From Verrucomicrobiia bacterium (lineage in GTDB: Bacteria > Verrucomicrobiota > Verrucomicrobiia > Palsa-1439), in contig DATLVI010000013.1 of assembly GCA_035577545.1 (NCBI GenBank), forward strand, positions 1 through 64,000: a DNA stretch of 64,000 bases, given 5' to 3'. The position numbers and the translations under genes are program-made. The notes under the pieces are model-generated. The model saw only the letters and a list, made by a program, of their open reading frames with translations, was not told where the DNA came from and did not search any database. Positions 45,799 to 55,539 of this stretch are shown here, in pieces. Each line of letters begins with the position of its first letter. Within the stretch, counting starts at the first letter, position 1.

Positions 45799-47103
45799 AT
45801 GCTGATTAAGAACGCCACGCTACTTTCGTTTGCAGGTTCCGCGGTCGAGCGCGCTGATTTGCGCATTGAGCGCGGTCTCATCGCCGCCAAGGGGAAGAAG
45901 CTCAAAACCGAGGCGGGCGAGAAGACGCTGGATCTCTCGGGCAGGTTCGTGATGCCGGGGATGGTTTGCGGACACACGCATCTTTATTCCGCGCTCGCGC
46001 GTGGAATGCCCGCTCCAAAGAAGACGCCGCGCAACTTCTACGAAATCCTCAAGTATGTGTGGTGGACATTGGACCGTGCGCTCGACGACGAGGCGGTCTA
46101 TTACAGCGCGCTCGTCGGCGCGCTTGACGCTGCGCGTTGCGGGACAACGACGCTGATCGATCATCACGCCTCACCGAACTTCATTCGTGGCTCACTCGGC
46201 ATCATGGGGGAAGCGTTTGAGAAAGTCGGTTTGCGCGGTGTGTTGTGCTACGAAGTGACCGACCGCAACGGAATGCACGGGGCGAAGCTGGGCTTGGAGG
46301 AAAACGAGGCCTGGGTCACCAAGAACCGCGGGCCGATGTTCGGCGGACTGATCGGGGCGCACGCCTCGTTCACGCTTTCCAACGAATCGCTGTGGGCCTG
46401 CGCGGAATTGGCCGAGGGCTTGAAATCGGGCGTTCACATTCATGTGGCGGAAGATCCCTGTGATCAGGCGGACTGCACGAAAAAGTATGGAATGCCGTTG
46501 ATTGACCGCCTGGCTGAAGCCGGCGTACTGGGGTCAAAAACAATTCTCGGGCACGGCACGCATTTGGACAAGCTGTCGCTCGATGTGGCGAAGAATACGG
46601 GTTGTTGGTTCGCGCACAATCCGCGCTCGAACATGAATAACGCGGTCGGCTACGCGCCCGTGCAGCAGATGGGCAAACGCGTGGCGCTCGGCACCGATGG
46701 CATTGGCGCGGACATGTTTGAGGAAGTGAAGTTCGCGTGGTTCAAGGCGCGCGATGGGCGGAACGGGCTTGGCATTGGCGACGTCGTTGGATTTCTCACC
46801 GGTGCGCAAAGTTTGGCATCGGTGCACCTTGATACGCGGCTCGGGGCGCTGGATGTGGGTTACGCTGCGGATCTGGTCGTGCTGGATTATCCGACGCCCA
46901 CTCCGGTCACACCGCAGAATCTCTACGGTCATCTGATCTTCGGCATGTCGTCGCAATTTGTGACCGATGTGATGGTGAATGGACGCTGGGTCGTGAAGAA
47001 TCGCCGTGTCATCGGCGTGGATGAAGAGAAGATTCGGGCCGAAGCGCAACGCGTGGCCCGGAAGGTATGGCAGAGATTCCAGAAACTGCCGTCGAAAGGT
47101 TGA
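45799..47103 (+). CDS. ssnA: SsnA-like amidohydrolase
   Basis: A metal-dependent hydrolase of the cytosine deaminase/chlorohydrolase superfamily, 434 residues. Metal ligands: H59/H61 in GHTHLYS, the His in GVHIHVAED, LGHGTH and the Asp in LGTDGIG. The segment NFYEILKYVWWTLDRAL is characteristic of SsnA-type putative aminohydrolases found in purine/selenium-dependent hydroxylase clusters, but no such genes (xdh, ygfK) are here, so the natural substrate is uncertain. The stop (TGA) abuts the stop of the convergent gene. Confidence 0.85.
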   Translation: MLIKNATLLSFAGSAVERADLRIERGLIAAKGKKLKTEAGEKTLDLSGRFVMPGMVCGHTHLYSALARGMPAPKKTPRNFYEILKYVWWTLDRALDDEAVYYSALVGALDAARCGTTTLIDHHASPNFIRGSLGIMGEAFEKVGLRGVLCYEVTDRNGMHGAKLGLEENEAWVTKNRGPMFGGLIGAHASFTLSNESLWACAELAEGLKSGVHIHVAEDPCDQADCTKKYGMPLIDRLAEAGVLGSKTILGHGTHLDKLSLDVAKNTGCWFAHNPRSNMNNAVGYAPVQQMGKRVALGTDGIGADMFEEVKFAWFKARDGRNGLGIGDVVGFLTGAQSLASVHLDTRLGALDVGYAADLVVLDYPTPTPVTPQNLYGHLIFGMSSQFVTDVMVNGRWVVKNRRVIGVDEEKIRAEAQRVARKVWQRFQKLPSKG

Positions 47104-47589
47104 TCAAGTTTTAGCCGCGATCTTCGCGTCGATCTCGCGGATCATCGCAGTGTTCTCGTCGATGACTTTGTATTCCACCCAGAAGGAGTACAGGTTAAAG
47201 ATGACCACGAAGTACGAAAACCACGCATGCGTCATTCCCTTGAGCATCCCGACATCCTTTGCCCCACCCAGCCAGGCGGCGGCGATGATTAGCAGGCAGG
47301 AGAGCGTGGCCAGTCCAGACGTGCGGCCTTTGAATTTCTTGGTGCGGCGGACGTAGCCGGTTTTGGGATCATCCGGCAAATCGTAAGTCTCGACTGCCTC
47401 CTTGATGCCTTTCCCAGAGCCCATGAAATGCATCATCACGATGCAATGAGTCAGGAGTGTATAAATCGCCGTAAGCACACCCAGCGCCTCGTGTTGCCAA
47501 TGCGCGGTGCGATGTGTGACGCCCAGCCAGATGGTCACGCCGAACAGGACGATGTTCCACAGAACAAGCCCGATAAAAATTTTGCCCAT
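47104..47589 (-). CDS. Small polytopic membrane protein, unknown
   Basis: About 161 residues with four membrane helices. Histidines lie inside or next to them (HWQHEALGVL, LLTHCIVMMHFMG), an arrangement seen in heme-binding four-helix proteins, although no CxxCH is present. A start at 47598 adds three residues. It is 15 nt downstream of the aldo/keto reductase gene on the same strand and close to the divergent cytochrome c maturation cluster, so a heme link is possible but unproven. Confidence 0.72.
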   Translation of the reverse strand: MGKIFIGLVLWNIVLFGVTIWLGVTHRTAHWQHEALGVLTAIYTLLTHCIVMMHFMGSGKGIKEAVETYDLPDDPKTGYVRRTKKFKGRTSGLATLSCLLIIAAAWLGGAKDVGMLKGMTHAWFSYFVVIFNLYSFWVEYKVIDENTAMIREIDAKIAAKT

Positions 47590-47604
47590 TTGAATCATGA
47601 TAAT

Positions 47605-48579
47605 TTAGTCAGGGGGTTGCGCCAGTGTCTGGTGGATCATCGTTAGTTCATCGCCCGAGAGAGGTGGCAGGATGCTCGCGGTGACATTGCGCTCGAGTTG
47701 GCTGCGGTTCTTTGTACCGGGGATCGTAGTCGAGACTCCGACGTGCGTTAGTACGAACTTCACAGCCAATTCCGGCATGGTGAAGCCATATTTGTCACCG
47801 ATGGGCTTCAAACGCTCCACGATGTCGATATCGCGCTCGAAATTCTGGCGATTCCCATCTTCGAGCCACTTGTTGCGGATGTCATTGGTGTCGAACTCCT
47901 GGTTCTTGGTGAATCGCCCCGATAATTTCCCCATGGCCAGCGGCCCGCGCGCGATAAACGCGATGCCGCGCTCGCGGCAATAGGGAAGGATGTCCTGTTC
48001 GACATGCCGGTCGAGCAGATTGTAATTCGACTGCACCGACGCAAGGTGCTTTCGTTCATCAAAACGCCGGATCATGTCGAAGTCGTTGGTCGAGACGCCG
48101 TAGAAACGGATCTTGCCCTGCTTCTGCAAGGTCTCGAATGCGTCGAGAAACTCCGTCCAGCGCTCCGTGCGCCACAGGTGACATTGGTAGAGATCGATGT
48201 GGTCCGTTTGCAGTCGGCGCAGGCTCGCGTCGCAGGCGCGCAGGATCAACTCCTTTGATTCGTTGCGGATACGCCGATCCTGATCGTCGTGCCAGAAACC
48301 AACCTTCGTGGCGATGTGGTAACGATCGCGATGGCCGATCTCTTTGAGTGTCTGACCAAGGACTTCTTCACTGTGACCCCAACCGTACATGTCAGCAGTG
48401 TCAAAGAAATTGATGCCGAGTTCGACCGCGCGTTTGATTGTGGCAGCCGATTCTTCATCGGAGATGCCTGACCAACCATCGGGCTTGCCGTCGAGCATGA
48501 TTGCCCCGCCAAACTGCCAGCAGCCCAACCCCACCTGACTGACTCGCCACCCAGTTTTTCCAAAAGTGCGATTTACCAT
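47605..48579 (-). CDS. Aldo/keto reductase
   Basis: NAD(P)H-dependent carbonyl reductase, 324 residues of (beta/alpha)8 type. The catalytic tetrad is visible: D60 (FFDTADMYG), Y65, K92 (ATKVGF), H134 (LYQCHLW). The C-terminal cofactor segment TTIPGTKNRSQLERNV is typical. It resembles the general-stress/IolS-like subgroup; the substrate cannot be read from sequence. Divergent from the ResB gene with a 95-nt gap. Confidence 0.92.
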   Translation of the reverse strand: MVNRTFGKTGWRVSQVGLGCWQFGGAIMLDGKPDGWSGISDEESAATIKRAVELGINFFDTADMYGWGHSEEVLGQTLKEIGHRDRYHIATKVGFWHDDQDRRIRNESKELILRACDASLRRLQTDHIDLYQCHLWRTERWTEFLDAFETLQKQGKIRFYGVSTNDFDMIRRFDERKHLASVQSNYNLLDRHVEQDILPYCRERGIAFIARGPLAMGKLSGRFTKNQEFDTNDIRNKWLEDGNRQNFERDIDIVERLKPIGDKYGFTMPELAVKFVLTHVGVSTTIPGTKNRSQLERNVTASILPPLSGDELTMIHQTLAQPPD

Positions 48580-48674
48580 GGCCGTTCTGGAGTACCTGAT
48601 TTGCTTGCGCTTGGCAAGAGCGGCGGGCGTTGACTTGCGCGCGGGCTTGTGGAAGGTTGAGGTGCAGTGGTAAA

Positions 48675-50489
48675 ATGCCTTCCAAAGCTGTAATGCAAAA
48701 TCGTCTCTTGAAATTTTTCGGCTCGCTAAAGCTGGCGGTGGTCGTGCTGTCTTTCCTGGCGGTTGGAATGGCCATCGGGACGTTCCTCGAATCGCGTGAA
48801 AGCTCGCGCGTGGCGGCGCAAGTCGTTTATCGAAGTTGGTGGTTTAACGGGTTGCTGGCGTTGCTGGCTGTCAACATCGGTGCGGCTGCGCTTACGCGCT
48901 GGCCGTGGAAGCGCAAGCACGTCGGGTTCGTCATTACCCACGCGGGCCTTATCATCCTGCTCGGTGGTTGCAGCGCGGCTTTTCATTACGGCACGGAAGG
49001 CATGTTGGAACTGCACGAAGGCCAACCGCCCGCGAACGTGGTCCGGGTGGAGGACGAAGCATTGACCGTCATCGTGCCCGAGACCGGCGCGCGAACGAAG
49101 GTACCGTTGCGCATCAAGCCGAGTGGCGTAATCAAACCGAACATCATTCAGCCCTCGAAAGACCTGCGGCTAACACTAGATGCGTCCCTGGTAAACTCGC
49201 GAGTTTTGGAATTGGTTGAAGATGGTGGCAACGAACCAAATCCCGCGCTGCAATTTCGTCTGAACAGCGAGCTGGTCAAGCAGGATGTGACAGATTGGCT
49301 GCTCGCCTCCTCGCCGGAACGCAGCCGGGCCAGCATTGGCCCCGCGCAGATCGATTTCGTCGTGGCTCACGATGACGCGGAACTCCAACGGCTGACGGCA
49401 GCGCCCGAACCCGAAAAAAAAGCGGAACCGGAGTTACGAATTACCATCGATGGAAAGACATTCCCGGTAATGCTCGCGGGGAATGTTGACAAGCATATTA
49501 ACCTTGGAGACTCCGGCGTGAGTGCTCATCTCGGAGGCTATTGGCCCGACTTTCAGTTGGACGAAAACCACAAGCCCACGACCGCTTCCGAAGAGCCGAA
49601 CAATCCTGCAGCCGTTGTGGTCCTCAGCCGCGGCGAGAATGAAGAGCGGCAGTTTGTCTTCGCGTCGCCACAGATGGAACCCATCATCCGGACGACGCAC
49701 GGCACGGCCCTCGGCGCGCAGGTGCAATTGACAGCCGGGAAGGCGTCGCCTAAGCGCAGTGGCGTGATGACCGTAATCCTTGCGCCTGACGGCACGCTCC
49801 ACTACGCCGTTGCTGCCAAGTCCGGCTTCAAGACCGGCGAGATGAAAGTCGGCGAACCGGTGGCAACGGGGTGGATGGATTTTCAGTTTACACCGGTCAA
49901 GTATATCGCGAAAGCAGCCGTATCTGAGCGTGTTGAGCCGGTCGCCGTGGAAGATCCGGATGCGAGTTCTCCGGCCTTGAAAGTGACGGCGCATGTCGGC
50001 ACACAGGAACAATCGGGGTGGGTTCGTTTTGGTGAGCCCATAGCGTTGGATGTTGCCGGGAAAACCGTTCATGTAATGTTCGGCTGGGACTCGATGCCTT
50101 TGCCGTTCACGGTCGAGCTGGAGGATTTCGAAGTGGAGCGCGATGAAGGCACCATGAACGTCGCCGGTTGGACCAGCAAAGTCATTTTTCACGACGATGT
50201 GCGCGGGCTGACGCAACACGCATCGATTTCGATGAATCATCCTGCGTGGTTCAACGGCTTCAAGTTCTCGCAGGCCTCCTGGAACCCGAACGACTTGAAA
50301 TACACGGCGTTGCAGGTGAAGAAGGACCCGGCATATGTCACGTATCTTACGTGGGCGGGCGCCGTATTGATCGTCAGCGGCATCGCCCTGATGTTCTGGG
50401 GACGTGGTTGGCTGCAAAAAAAGGAAAAGGACAAAGGCGCCGAGATGAAGGGCAAAACGCGAAAGAAGGCCGAGATGGTGACAGCGTGA
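48675..50489 (+). CDS. resB: ResB-type cytochrome c biogenesis protein
   Basis: ResB/Ccs1 is the heme-handling partner of CcsA in system II cytochrome c maturation. 604 residues: three N-terminal membrane helices (FFGSLKLAVVVLSFLAVGMAIG, WWFNGLLALLAVNIGAAAL, VGFVITHAGLIILLGG), a periplasmic domain of about 430 residues and a final helix (YLTWAGAVLIVSGIALMFWGRGW) with a Lys-rich tail. His in the third helix (ITHAG) matches the family heme ligand. Start ATG 48675 has a weak GGTTGAGG upstream; ATG 48693 is possible. Overlaps the CcsA start by GTGA. Confidence 0.9.
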   Translation: MPSKAVMQNRLLKFFGSLKLAVVVLSFLAVGMAIGTFLESRESSRVAAQVVYRSWWFNGLLALLAVNIGAAALTRWPWKRKHVGFVITHAGLIILLGGCSAAFHYGTEGMLELHEGQPPANVVRVEDEALTVIVPETGARTKVPLRIKPSGVIKPNIIQPSKDLRLTLDASLVNSRVLELVEDGGNEPNPALQFRLNSELVKQDVTDWLLASSPERSRASIGPAQIDFVVAHDDAELQRLTAAPEPEKKAEPELRITIDGKTFPVMLAGNVDKHINLGDSGVSAHLGGYWPDFQLDENHKPTTASEEPNNPAAVVVLSRGENEERQFVFASPQMEPIIRTTHGTALGAQVQLTAGKASPKRSGVMTVILAPDGTLHYAVAAKSGFKTGEMKVGEPVATGWMDFQFTPVKYIAKAAVSERVEPVAVEDPDASSPALKVTAHVGTQEQSGWVRFGEPIALDVAGKTVHVMFGWDSMPLPFTVELEDFEVERDEGTMNVAGWTSKVIFHDDVRGLTQHASISMNHPAWFNGFKFSQASWNPNDLKYTALQVKKDPAYVTYLTWAGAVLIVSGIALMFWGRGWLQKKEKDKGAEMKGKTRKKAEMVTA

Positions 50490-52171
50490 GGAAGCTGACG
50501 ACAATTCTGGTGATGTTTGCGCTGGCAACGGCCGCGTTCGCCGACGACCTGGATTTCACCGCGCTACGATTCCTTGCCGTGCAGAAGGATGGTCGCAAGA
50601 AGCCGCTCGATACGGTTGCGCTGGAGACGGTCGAGAAGATCACGGGAAAAAAGTCATTCACGGATCCTGAGAGCGGCCGCACCATGGAGCCGATGGATGT
50701 CTTGCTGTCGATGTGGCTGCAAACACGCGATTGGAGCAAGGCGCCAGTGATTCTCGTCAATTACGCGCCGCTGAAAGAACAACTCGGCCTGCCCGTGGAG
50801 CAAAAATATTTCACTTATAGCCAACTGGCGACGCCGAAATTCCAAGAACTCGTTAGCCGCATCGAGCAGAAAGAGAGCGGCAAGCAGAAGGCCGACCTCA
50901 CGCACGACGAGCGCGAGGCCTCGGTGGTGGAGGCGCGGTTGCGGACATTGAGCGATGCGGTCGGTCCCGAGTCGCTAGCGGTCGTGCCACATCCAAGCGT
51001 GGTGAAAGGCGCCTGGGTGCCCGTGACACAAGTGGCCAAGTATTATGACGCAGACAGGGAAGCCAAACTTCAGAGCGTGTTCAAATCGCTCGCCGCCGCC
51101 TATGTTCAGCGCGACCCCGGCGCCTTTGCCGCGACCTCGGGACAACTGCGTTCGTTTCTGGTCTCGTTGAGCCCGACGGTTTACCCGGACTTCACCAGCC
51201 TCCAGCGCGAGGTGCATTACAATTCTTTCCATCCCTTCCGCAAGGCGATGCTGTTCTACTTGATTGCGTTTGTGATTATTCTCACGACCTGGCGCGTGCG
51301 AAGCCCGGGACCTTACTGGATCGGGTTCGCGGCATTTGTCGCCGGCGTGGTAGTGCATGGTTATGCTTTCTACCTGCGCGTCATGATTTCCGGGCGCGCG
51401 CCCGTGACCAATATGTACGAGTCGGTTGTGTGGGTGAGTTTTGGCGCGGCGTTTTTCGCGATGATTCTCGAGGCGGTCTATCGACAGCGTTATTACATCC
51501 TGGGAGCCGTGCCGTTATCGATTCTGTTGTTGTTGTTGGCCGATCAGTTTCCCGCGGTATTGGATCCCAGCCTGGGGCCGCTGGTGCCCGTGTTGCGAAA
51601 CAATTGGCTGATCTGGGTCCATGTGCCGACGATCACCCTGGGCTATGCGGCATTTATGGTGGCAATGGGCGTGGGACACATCGCATTGGCTTATTACGTG
51701 TTTGCGCCGTTGGCCCGGCAGACGATTGCGAAGCTGGAAAATCTGGTGTATCGCGCGATGCAGATCGGCGTGCTGCTGCTGGCGGCGGGCACGATCCTTG
51801 GGGGCGTCTGGGCGCATTACGCATGGGGGCGCTTCTGGGGTTGGGACCCGAAAGAGACCTGGGCGCTGATCGCGTTGGTGAGCTATTTAATTCCGTTGCA
51901 TGGGCGACTGGCGGGCTGGTTGAGTAATTATGCGTTGTCGGTAGCGAGCGTCGTGTGTTTCATGTCGGTGCTCATGGCTTGGTATGGCGTGAATTTCGTC
52001 CTTGGCAAGGGGCTGCACAGCTATGGGTTCGGCGTTGGCGGATTTGCGTATGTCGTTAGCTATGTAGCCGTCGAACTGGCTCTGGTTGGATTCGCAACGT
52101 GGCGCAGAAGCGTGGCGAACAATGCGCGTCTCGCGACCGCCGTCGTGACGGAAGCGGTGGTTGGGAAATGA
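50486..52171 (+). CDS. ccsA: CcsA-type cytochrome c assembly protein with extended N-terminus
   Basis: CcsA presents heme to apocytochrome c at the outer face of the membrane. 561 residues. A signal peptide (MRKLTTILVMFALATAAFA) and about 210 extracytoplasmic residues precede the membrane part, a prefix absent from Bacillus-type CcsA. Eight helices follow with the Trp-rich heme signature WGRFWGWDPKETWALI and flanking conserved His (WVHVPTITLGY, VVHGY, PLHGR). GTG 50486 overlaps the ResB stop. Its end overlaps cstA by ATGA. Confidence 0.92.
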   Translation: MRKLTTILVMFALATAAFADDLDFTALRFLAVQKDGRKKPLDTVALETVEKITGKKSFTDPESGRTMEPMDVLLSMWLQTRDWSKAPVILVNYAPLKEQLGLPVEQKYFTYSQLATPKFQELVSRIEQKESGKQKADLTHDEREASVVEARLRTLSDAVGPESLAVVPHPSVVKGAWVPVTQVAKYYDADREAKLQSVFKSLAAAYVQRDPGAFAATSGQLRSFLVSLSPTVYPDFTSLQREVHYNSFHPFRKAMLFYLIAFVIILTTWRVRSPGPYWIGFAAFVAGVVVHGYAFYLRVMISGRAPVTNMYESVVWVSFGAAFFAMILEAVYRQRYYILGAVPLSILLLLLADQFPAVLDPSLGPLVPVLRNNWLIWVHVPTITLGYAAFMVAMGVGHIALAYYVFAPLARQTIAKLENLVYRAMQIGVLLLAAGTILGGVWAHYAWGRFWGWDPKETWALIALVSYLIPLHGRLAGWLSNYALSVASVVCFMSVLMAWYGVNFVLGKGLHSYGFGVGGFAYVVSYVAVELALVGFATWRRSVANNARLATAVVTEAVVGK

Positions 52172-54036
52172 ATTCACTGTGGTTGATCATCGGGTCGTTG
52201 GCTGCGTTTGCCGTCGCATATCGTTATTACGGTGCATTTTTGGCGGCTAAGGTCGCGATGCTCAACGACGCCCGGCTCACGCCGGCGCATCGCCTGAAGG
52301 ACGGGGTTGACTATCATCCGACCAGTCGTCTCGTCCTCTTCGGCCATCACTTCGCGGCCATCGCGGGCCCGGGTCCGCTTGTCGGGCCGGTGTTGGCGGC
52401 CCAATGGGGATACGCACCGGGATTCATCTGGATTGTCATTGGCGCGTGCTTGGCGGGTGGCGTGCATGATTTCGTGATTCTCCTGGCGTCGGTGCGACAG
52501 GATGGGTTGTCGCTTCCGAAAATCGCCCGGGAGAACATTGGCCCATTTTCCGGTATTACCACCTCCATCGCCACGCTGTTCATTATCATCACGATCCTGG
52601 CCAGCATCGGCATCGTGGTTGTCAACGCCTTGAGCGAGAGCGCCTGGGGCATGTTCACCATCGTGGTGACGATCCCGGCGGCGCTCATCACGGGCTTTTG
52701 GATGTACAAGCTGCGCCCCGGCAAGATTGCCGAGGCATCGGTAATCGGGGTGACGCTTGTCATGCTGGGGGTGATCTTTGGGAAGCCGTTTGCGGATTCG
52801 GGGTTCGCCCACTGGCTACTATTTGACAAGCCGACGCTCTCGCTGATGTTGCCGATTTATGCATTTATCGCGTCGACATTGCCCGTCTGGGTGCTGATGT
52901 GTCCGCGCGACTACCTGAGTTCCTACATGAAGATCGGCGTGATGATGGTGCTGGCGGTGGGCATCTTCCTCGCACACCCGACGCTCAAGATGCCGGCGAC
53001 GACGCCGTTCCTCAGCGGCGGGCCGGTGGTTTCGGGGGCGGTCTGGCCTTTCGTCTGCATCGTGGTCATGTGCGGCGCTCTCTCGGGGTTTCACGCGTTG
53101 ATTGCGTCGGGCACGACGCCGAAAATGCTGTACCGAGAGTCCGACATTCGCGTGATCGGTTACGGGGCGATGGTCCTGGAAGGTTTCGTGGCAGTGACCG
53201 CGCTGGTGGCGGCGTGTACGCTTCAGCCCGCCGATTATTTCGCGATTAACGTGGCCCAGGACACGCCTGCGCAGAGATCGGCCTATGTGCAGATGGTCAA
53301 GACGCAGACGGAACACGGCTGGGATTTGAATCCGAAGGGATTGCCCGAGTTGGAGCGGGAGACGGGAGAAAAGTTGGTCGGACGCGTGGGCGGGGCAGTC
53401 ACATTGGCGGTCGGCATGGCGAATGTATTCTCCCGGTTACTCAAAGGGCTAACGGGCTACTGGTACCATTTCGTGATTATGTTCGAGGCGCTGTTCATCC
53501 TCACGCTGCTCGAAACCGGCACGCGCGTGGCGCGATTCGTTTTCCAGGAAAGCGTGGCGGAGTTTTCGCAGCGCGCGAAGGCCAACGGCAAACCGCCATG
53601 GGCCATGAATATTTTGATGAGTTTCCTCACTTGCTGCGCGTGGGGGTATTTGTTGTACACGGGCAACATCAACACGCTCTGGCGAATGCTCGGCATCTCG
53701 AACCAGTTGCTGGCCGCGATCGCGCTGGCCGTGGGGACAACGTATCTGTTGAACCACGCGCCGAAACGCAGCTACGCGCTGTGCACCGGGATCCCGTTTG
53801 TGTTTGTGGTTATCACCGTATTGACTGCGGGCGTGCAGAGCGTGCTCGGTTGGTGGCGGAAGATTCCGTTGGCGCCGCCGTCGGAGCAAGTTTCACTGCA
53901 GATCATGTGCTGGCTCGCGTCAATCATGTTGGTGCTGACCGCGGTGATTGTGGTGGACGCGGTTCGAAAGTGGAAGAGCATCCTGGCGACGCCCGCAGTC
54001 CCCGCAGGGCCGGCGATTGTTACTGAAACAGCCTGA
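52168..54036 (+). CDS. cstA: Carbon starvation protein CstA
   Basis: CstA-family transporters import peptides or, for BtsT/YjiY relatives, pyruvate. 622 residues with about 16 membrane helices. Family blocks are intact: [57 protein letters not shown] and [15 protein letters not shown]. It is translationally coupled to ccsA (ATGA), an unusual partner for a carbon-starvation gene. The 3' end overlaps the convergent rhomboid gene by 17 nt. Confidence 0.94.
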   Translation: MNSLWLIIGSLAAFAVAYRYYGAFLAAKVAMLNDARLTPAHRLKDGVDYHPTSRLVLFGHHFAAIAGPGPLVGPVLAAQWGYAPGFIWIVIGACLAGGVHDFVILLASVRQDGLSLPKIARENIGPFSGITTSIATLFIIITILASIGIVVVNALSESAWGMFTIVVTIPAALITGFWMYKLRPGKIAEASVIGVTLVMLGVIFGKPFADSGFAHWLLFDKPTLSLMLPIYAFIASTLPVWVLMCPRDYLSSYMKIGVMMVLAVGIFLAHPTLKMPATTPFLSGGPVVSGAVWPFVCIVVMCGALSGFHALIASGTTPKMLYRESDIRVIGYGAMVLEGFVAVTALVAACTLQPADYFAINVAQDTPAQRSAYVQMVKTQTEHGWDLNPKGLPELERETGEKLVGRVGGAVTLAVGMANVFSRLLKGLTGYWYHFVIMFEALFILTLLETGTRVARFVFQESVAEFSQRAKANGKPPWAMNILMSFLTCCAWGYLLYTGNINTLWRMLGISNQLLAAIALAVGTTYLLNHAPKRSYALCTGIPFVFVVITVLTAGVQSVLGWWRKIPLAPPSEQVSLQIMCWLASIMLVLTAVIVVDAVRKWKSILATPAVPAGPAIVTETA

Positions 54037-54691
54037 CGCTGCGCTTCTTGAAGATTGGAATCAGCAGCATTCCCGCGACGAACCCCCCGACGTGCGCCCA
54101 AAAGGCGACCCCGCCGCCGACATCCATGCTGAGGACAGCGAGGCCGCTAAGTAGTTGCATCCCGAACCAGAGGATGAGCATCAGGAAGGCCGGCACGTAG
54201 AACAACCGCCAGAAGATCCAAATCGGGAACAAGATAAGCACGCGGGCACGCGGGAAGAGCAACAGGTAGGCGCCGAGCACCCCGGAGATGGCGCCGCTAG
54301 CGCCAATCATTGGAACAGTCGAGTCGGGCGAGATCGCCACTTGGGCGGCCGCCGCGGCGATGCCGCAGAGCAGATAAAAGAGAATGAATTTGAAGTGGCC
54401 GATAGAGTCTTCGACGTTCTTCCCGAAAATCCAGAGGTAAAGCATGTTGCCGATGATGTGCATCCATCCCCCGTGCAGAAACATCGATGTGAAGATGGTT
54501 CGATAAGAGTTGGGTGAGGGCGCTTGAGTGAGGTTCGCGGGAGTCAGCGCAAAGTTGGCAAAGAACGCCTGCGTGCGTTCCGGAGTGGCGAGTGAGAGCT
54601 CATGCAAAAACACGAGGGTGTTGAGGGCGATGAGCGCGACCGTGACAAAGGCAAACGTGCGGGAGGGCCGATCGTCTCGGAGTGGGATCAT
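54020..54691 (-). CDS. Rhomboid family intramembrane protease
   Basis: 223 residues with six helices. The catalytic pair is Ser132 (MIGASGAISG) and His200 (FWAHVGGFVAG), plus HGGWMHIIGNMLYLW. Unlike the other rhomboid in this window it has the canonical GASG motif and no cytosolic tail. It overlaps the alpha/beta hydrolase gene upstream by ATGA, suggesting a functional pair, and overlaps cstA at its 3' end. Confidence 0.93.
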   Translation of the reverse strand: MIPLRDDRPSRTFAFVTVALIALNTLVFLHELSLATPERTQAFFANFALTPANLTQAPSPNSYRTIFTSMFLHGGWMHIIGNMLYLWIFGKNVEDSIGHFKFILFYLLCGIAAAAAQVAISPDSTVPMIGASGAISGVLGAYLLLFPRARVLILFPIWIFWRLFYVPAFLMLILWFGMQLLSGLAVLSMDVGGGVAFWAHVGGFVAGMLLIPIFKKRSVRLFQ

Positions 54692-55518
54692 TTCACAGGC
54701 GCGGTTGGGTCACGAAGGGGAGCGGGACGCGGCGCGTTGGAAGGTGCGGCTGGGATTTCGGGCAAGGCATCCTTCAACCAGGAAAGCACGATTTGGGGAA
54801 GGTTTCGAACACCCTTGAGCATTTCCGTTCCGTGCAGGCTACCGGTGCAGACGGTGAGTTGGTTCGTGGCGGCGTCAATACCGGATTCCTGGCGAATTTC
54901 GACGAGCCGCTTTGACGACTCGAAAGCAAAGGCATCGTTCTGTGAAACGAAGATATGAAACGGAGCCTGCCCGAGTTGACGGATCACGTCGTCCGTTCGC
55001 ACCCCGCGGTAGTTGAGGCCCGGGCTGAAAAGTGCGACCGCGGAAAGATCTTCGTTGATGGCAGCGTAGCGGAGGGCGATGTTCGCCCCGAAGCTTTCAC
55101 CAATCAATGCGATACGCTTCTTGTCGATTTCGGGCTGGGTCTGCAGCCAATCGATGGCCGCTTCGACGTCGAGCAACATGTCCTGATAATCACGGGACAT
55201 CAGATTGCGCACATCGATCTTGATCGGGCCCTCGGCGGTGAGCTTGCGCGTGCTCTCGCCGTGGCCCCGGAGGTCGATCGTCAACGCCGCAATGCCGTTA
55301 TGCTGCAGGAGAGTGGCAAAATCATTCCAGACACTACGGTCCCGGAGGATGGAGTGCAGCAGGAGCACCGCCGGCGCGTGGGGTTGGTCGGTTGGATAGA
55401 ATGTGCCGATAATCCCGACATCGTCAGGAGTGTTGAGGCGCACGGTTCGTGTAGTCTGTGCGGAGGCCAGCAAGGTGGTGATGAAAAATGTGAAAGCTAT
55501 GAGGGTTTTGCACAACAC
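54688..55518 (-). CDS. Exported alpha/beta hydrolase
   Basis: 276 residues with a signal peptide (CKTLIAFTFFITTLLASAQ). The hydrolase fold shows the oxyanion LLLHSILRDRSVW, DLRGHGES, the nucleophile elbow GESFG, acid in VSQNDAF and His in GSLHGTEM. The family includes esterases and dipeptidyl-peptidase-like proteins; the substrate is not evident. A Pro-rich C-terminal tail (about 20 residues) is present. Co-transcribed with the downstream rhomboid. Confidence 0.88.
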   Translation of the reverse strand: MLCKTLIAFTFFITTLLASAQTTRTVRLNTPDDVGIIGTFYPTDQPHAPAVLLLHSILRDRSVWNDFATLLQHNGIAALTIDLRGHGESTRKLTAEGPIKIDVRNLMSRDYQDMLLDVEAAIDWLQTQPEIDKKRIALIGESFGANIALRYAAINEDLSAVALFSPGLNYRGVRTDDVIRQLGQAPFHIFVSQNDAFAFESSKRLVEIRQESGIDAATNQLTVCTGSLHGTEMLKGVRNLPQIVLSWLKDALPEIPAAPSNAPRPAPLRDPTAPVK

Positions 55519-55539
55519 GATATCGACTCTAACAGAACG

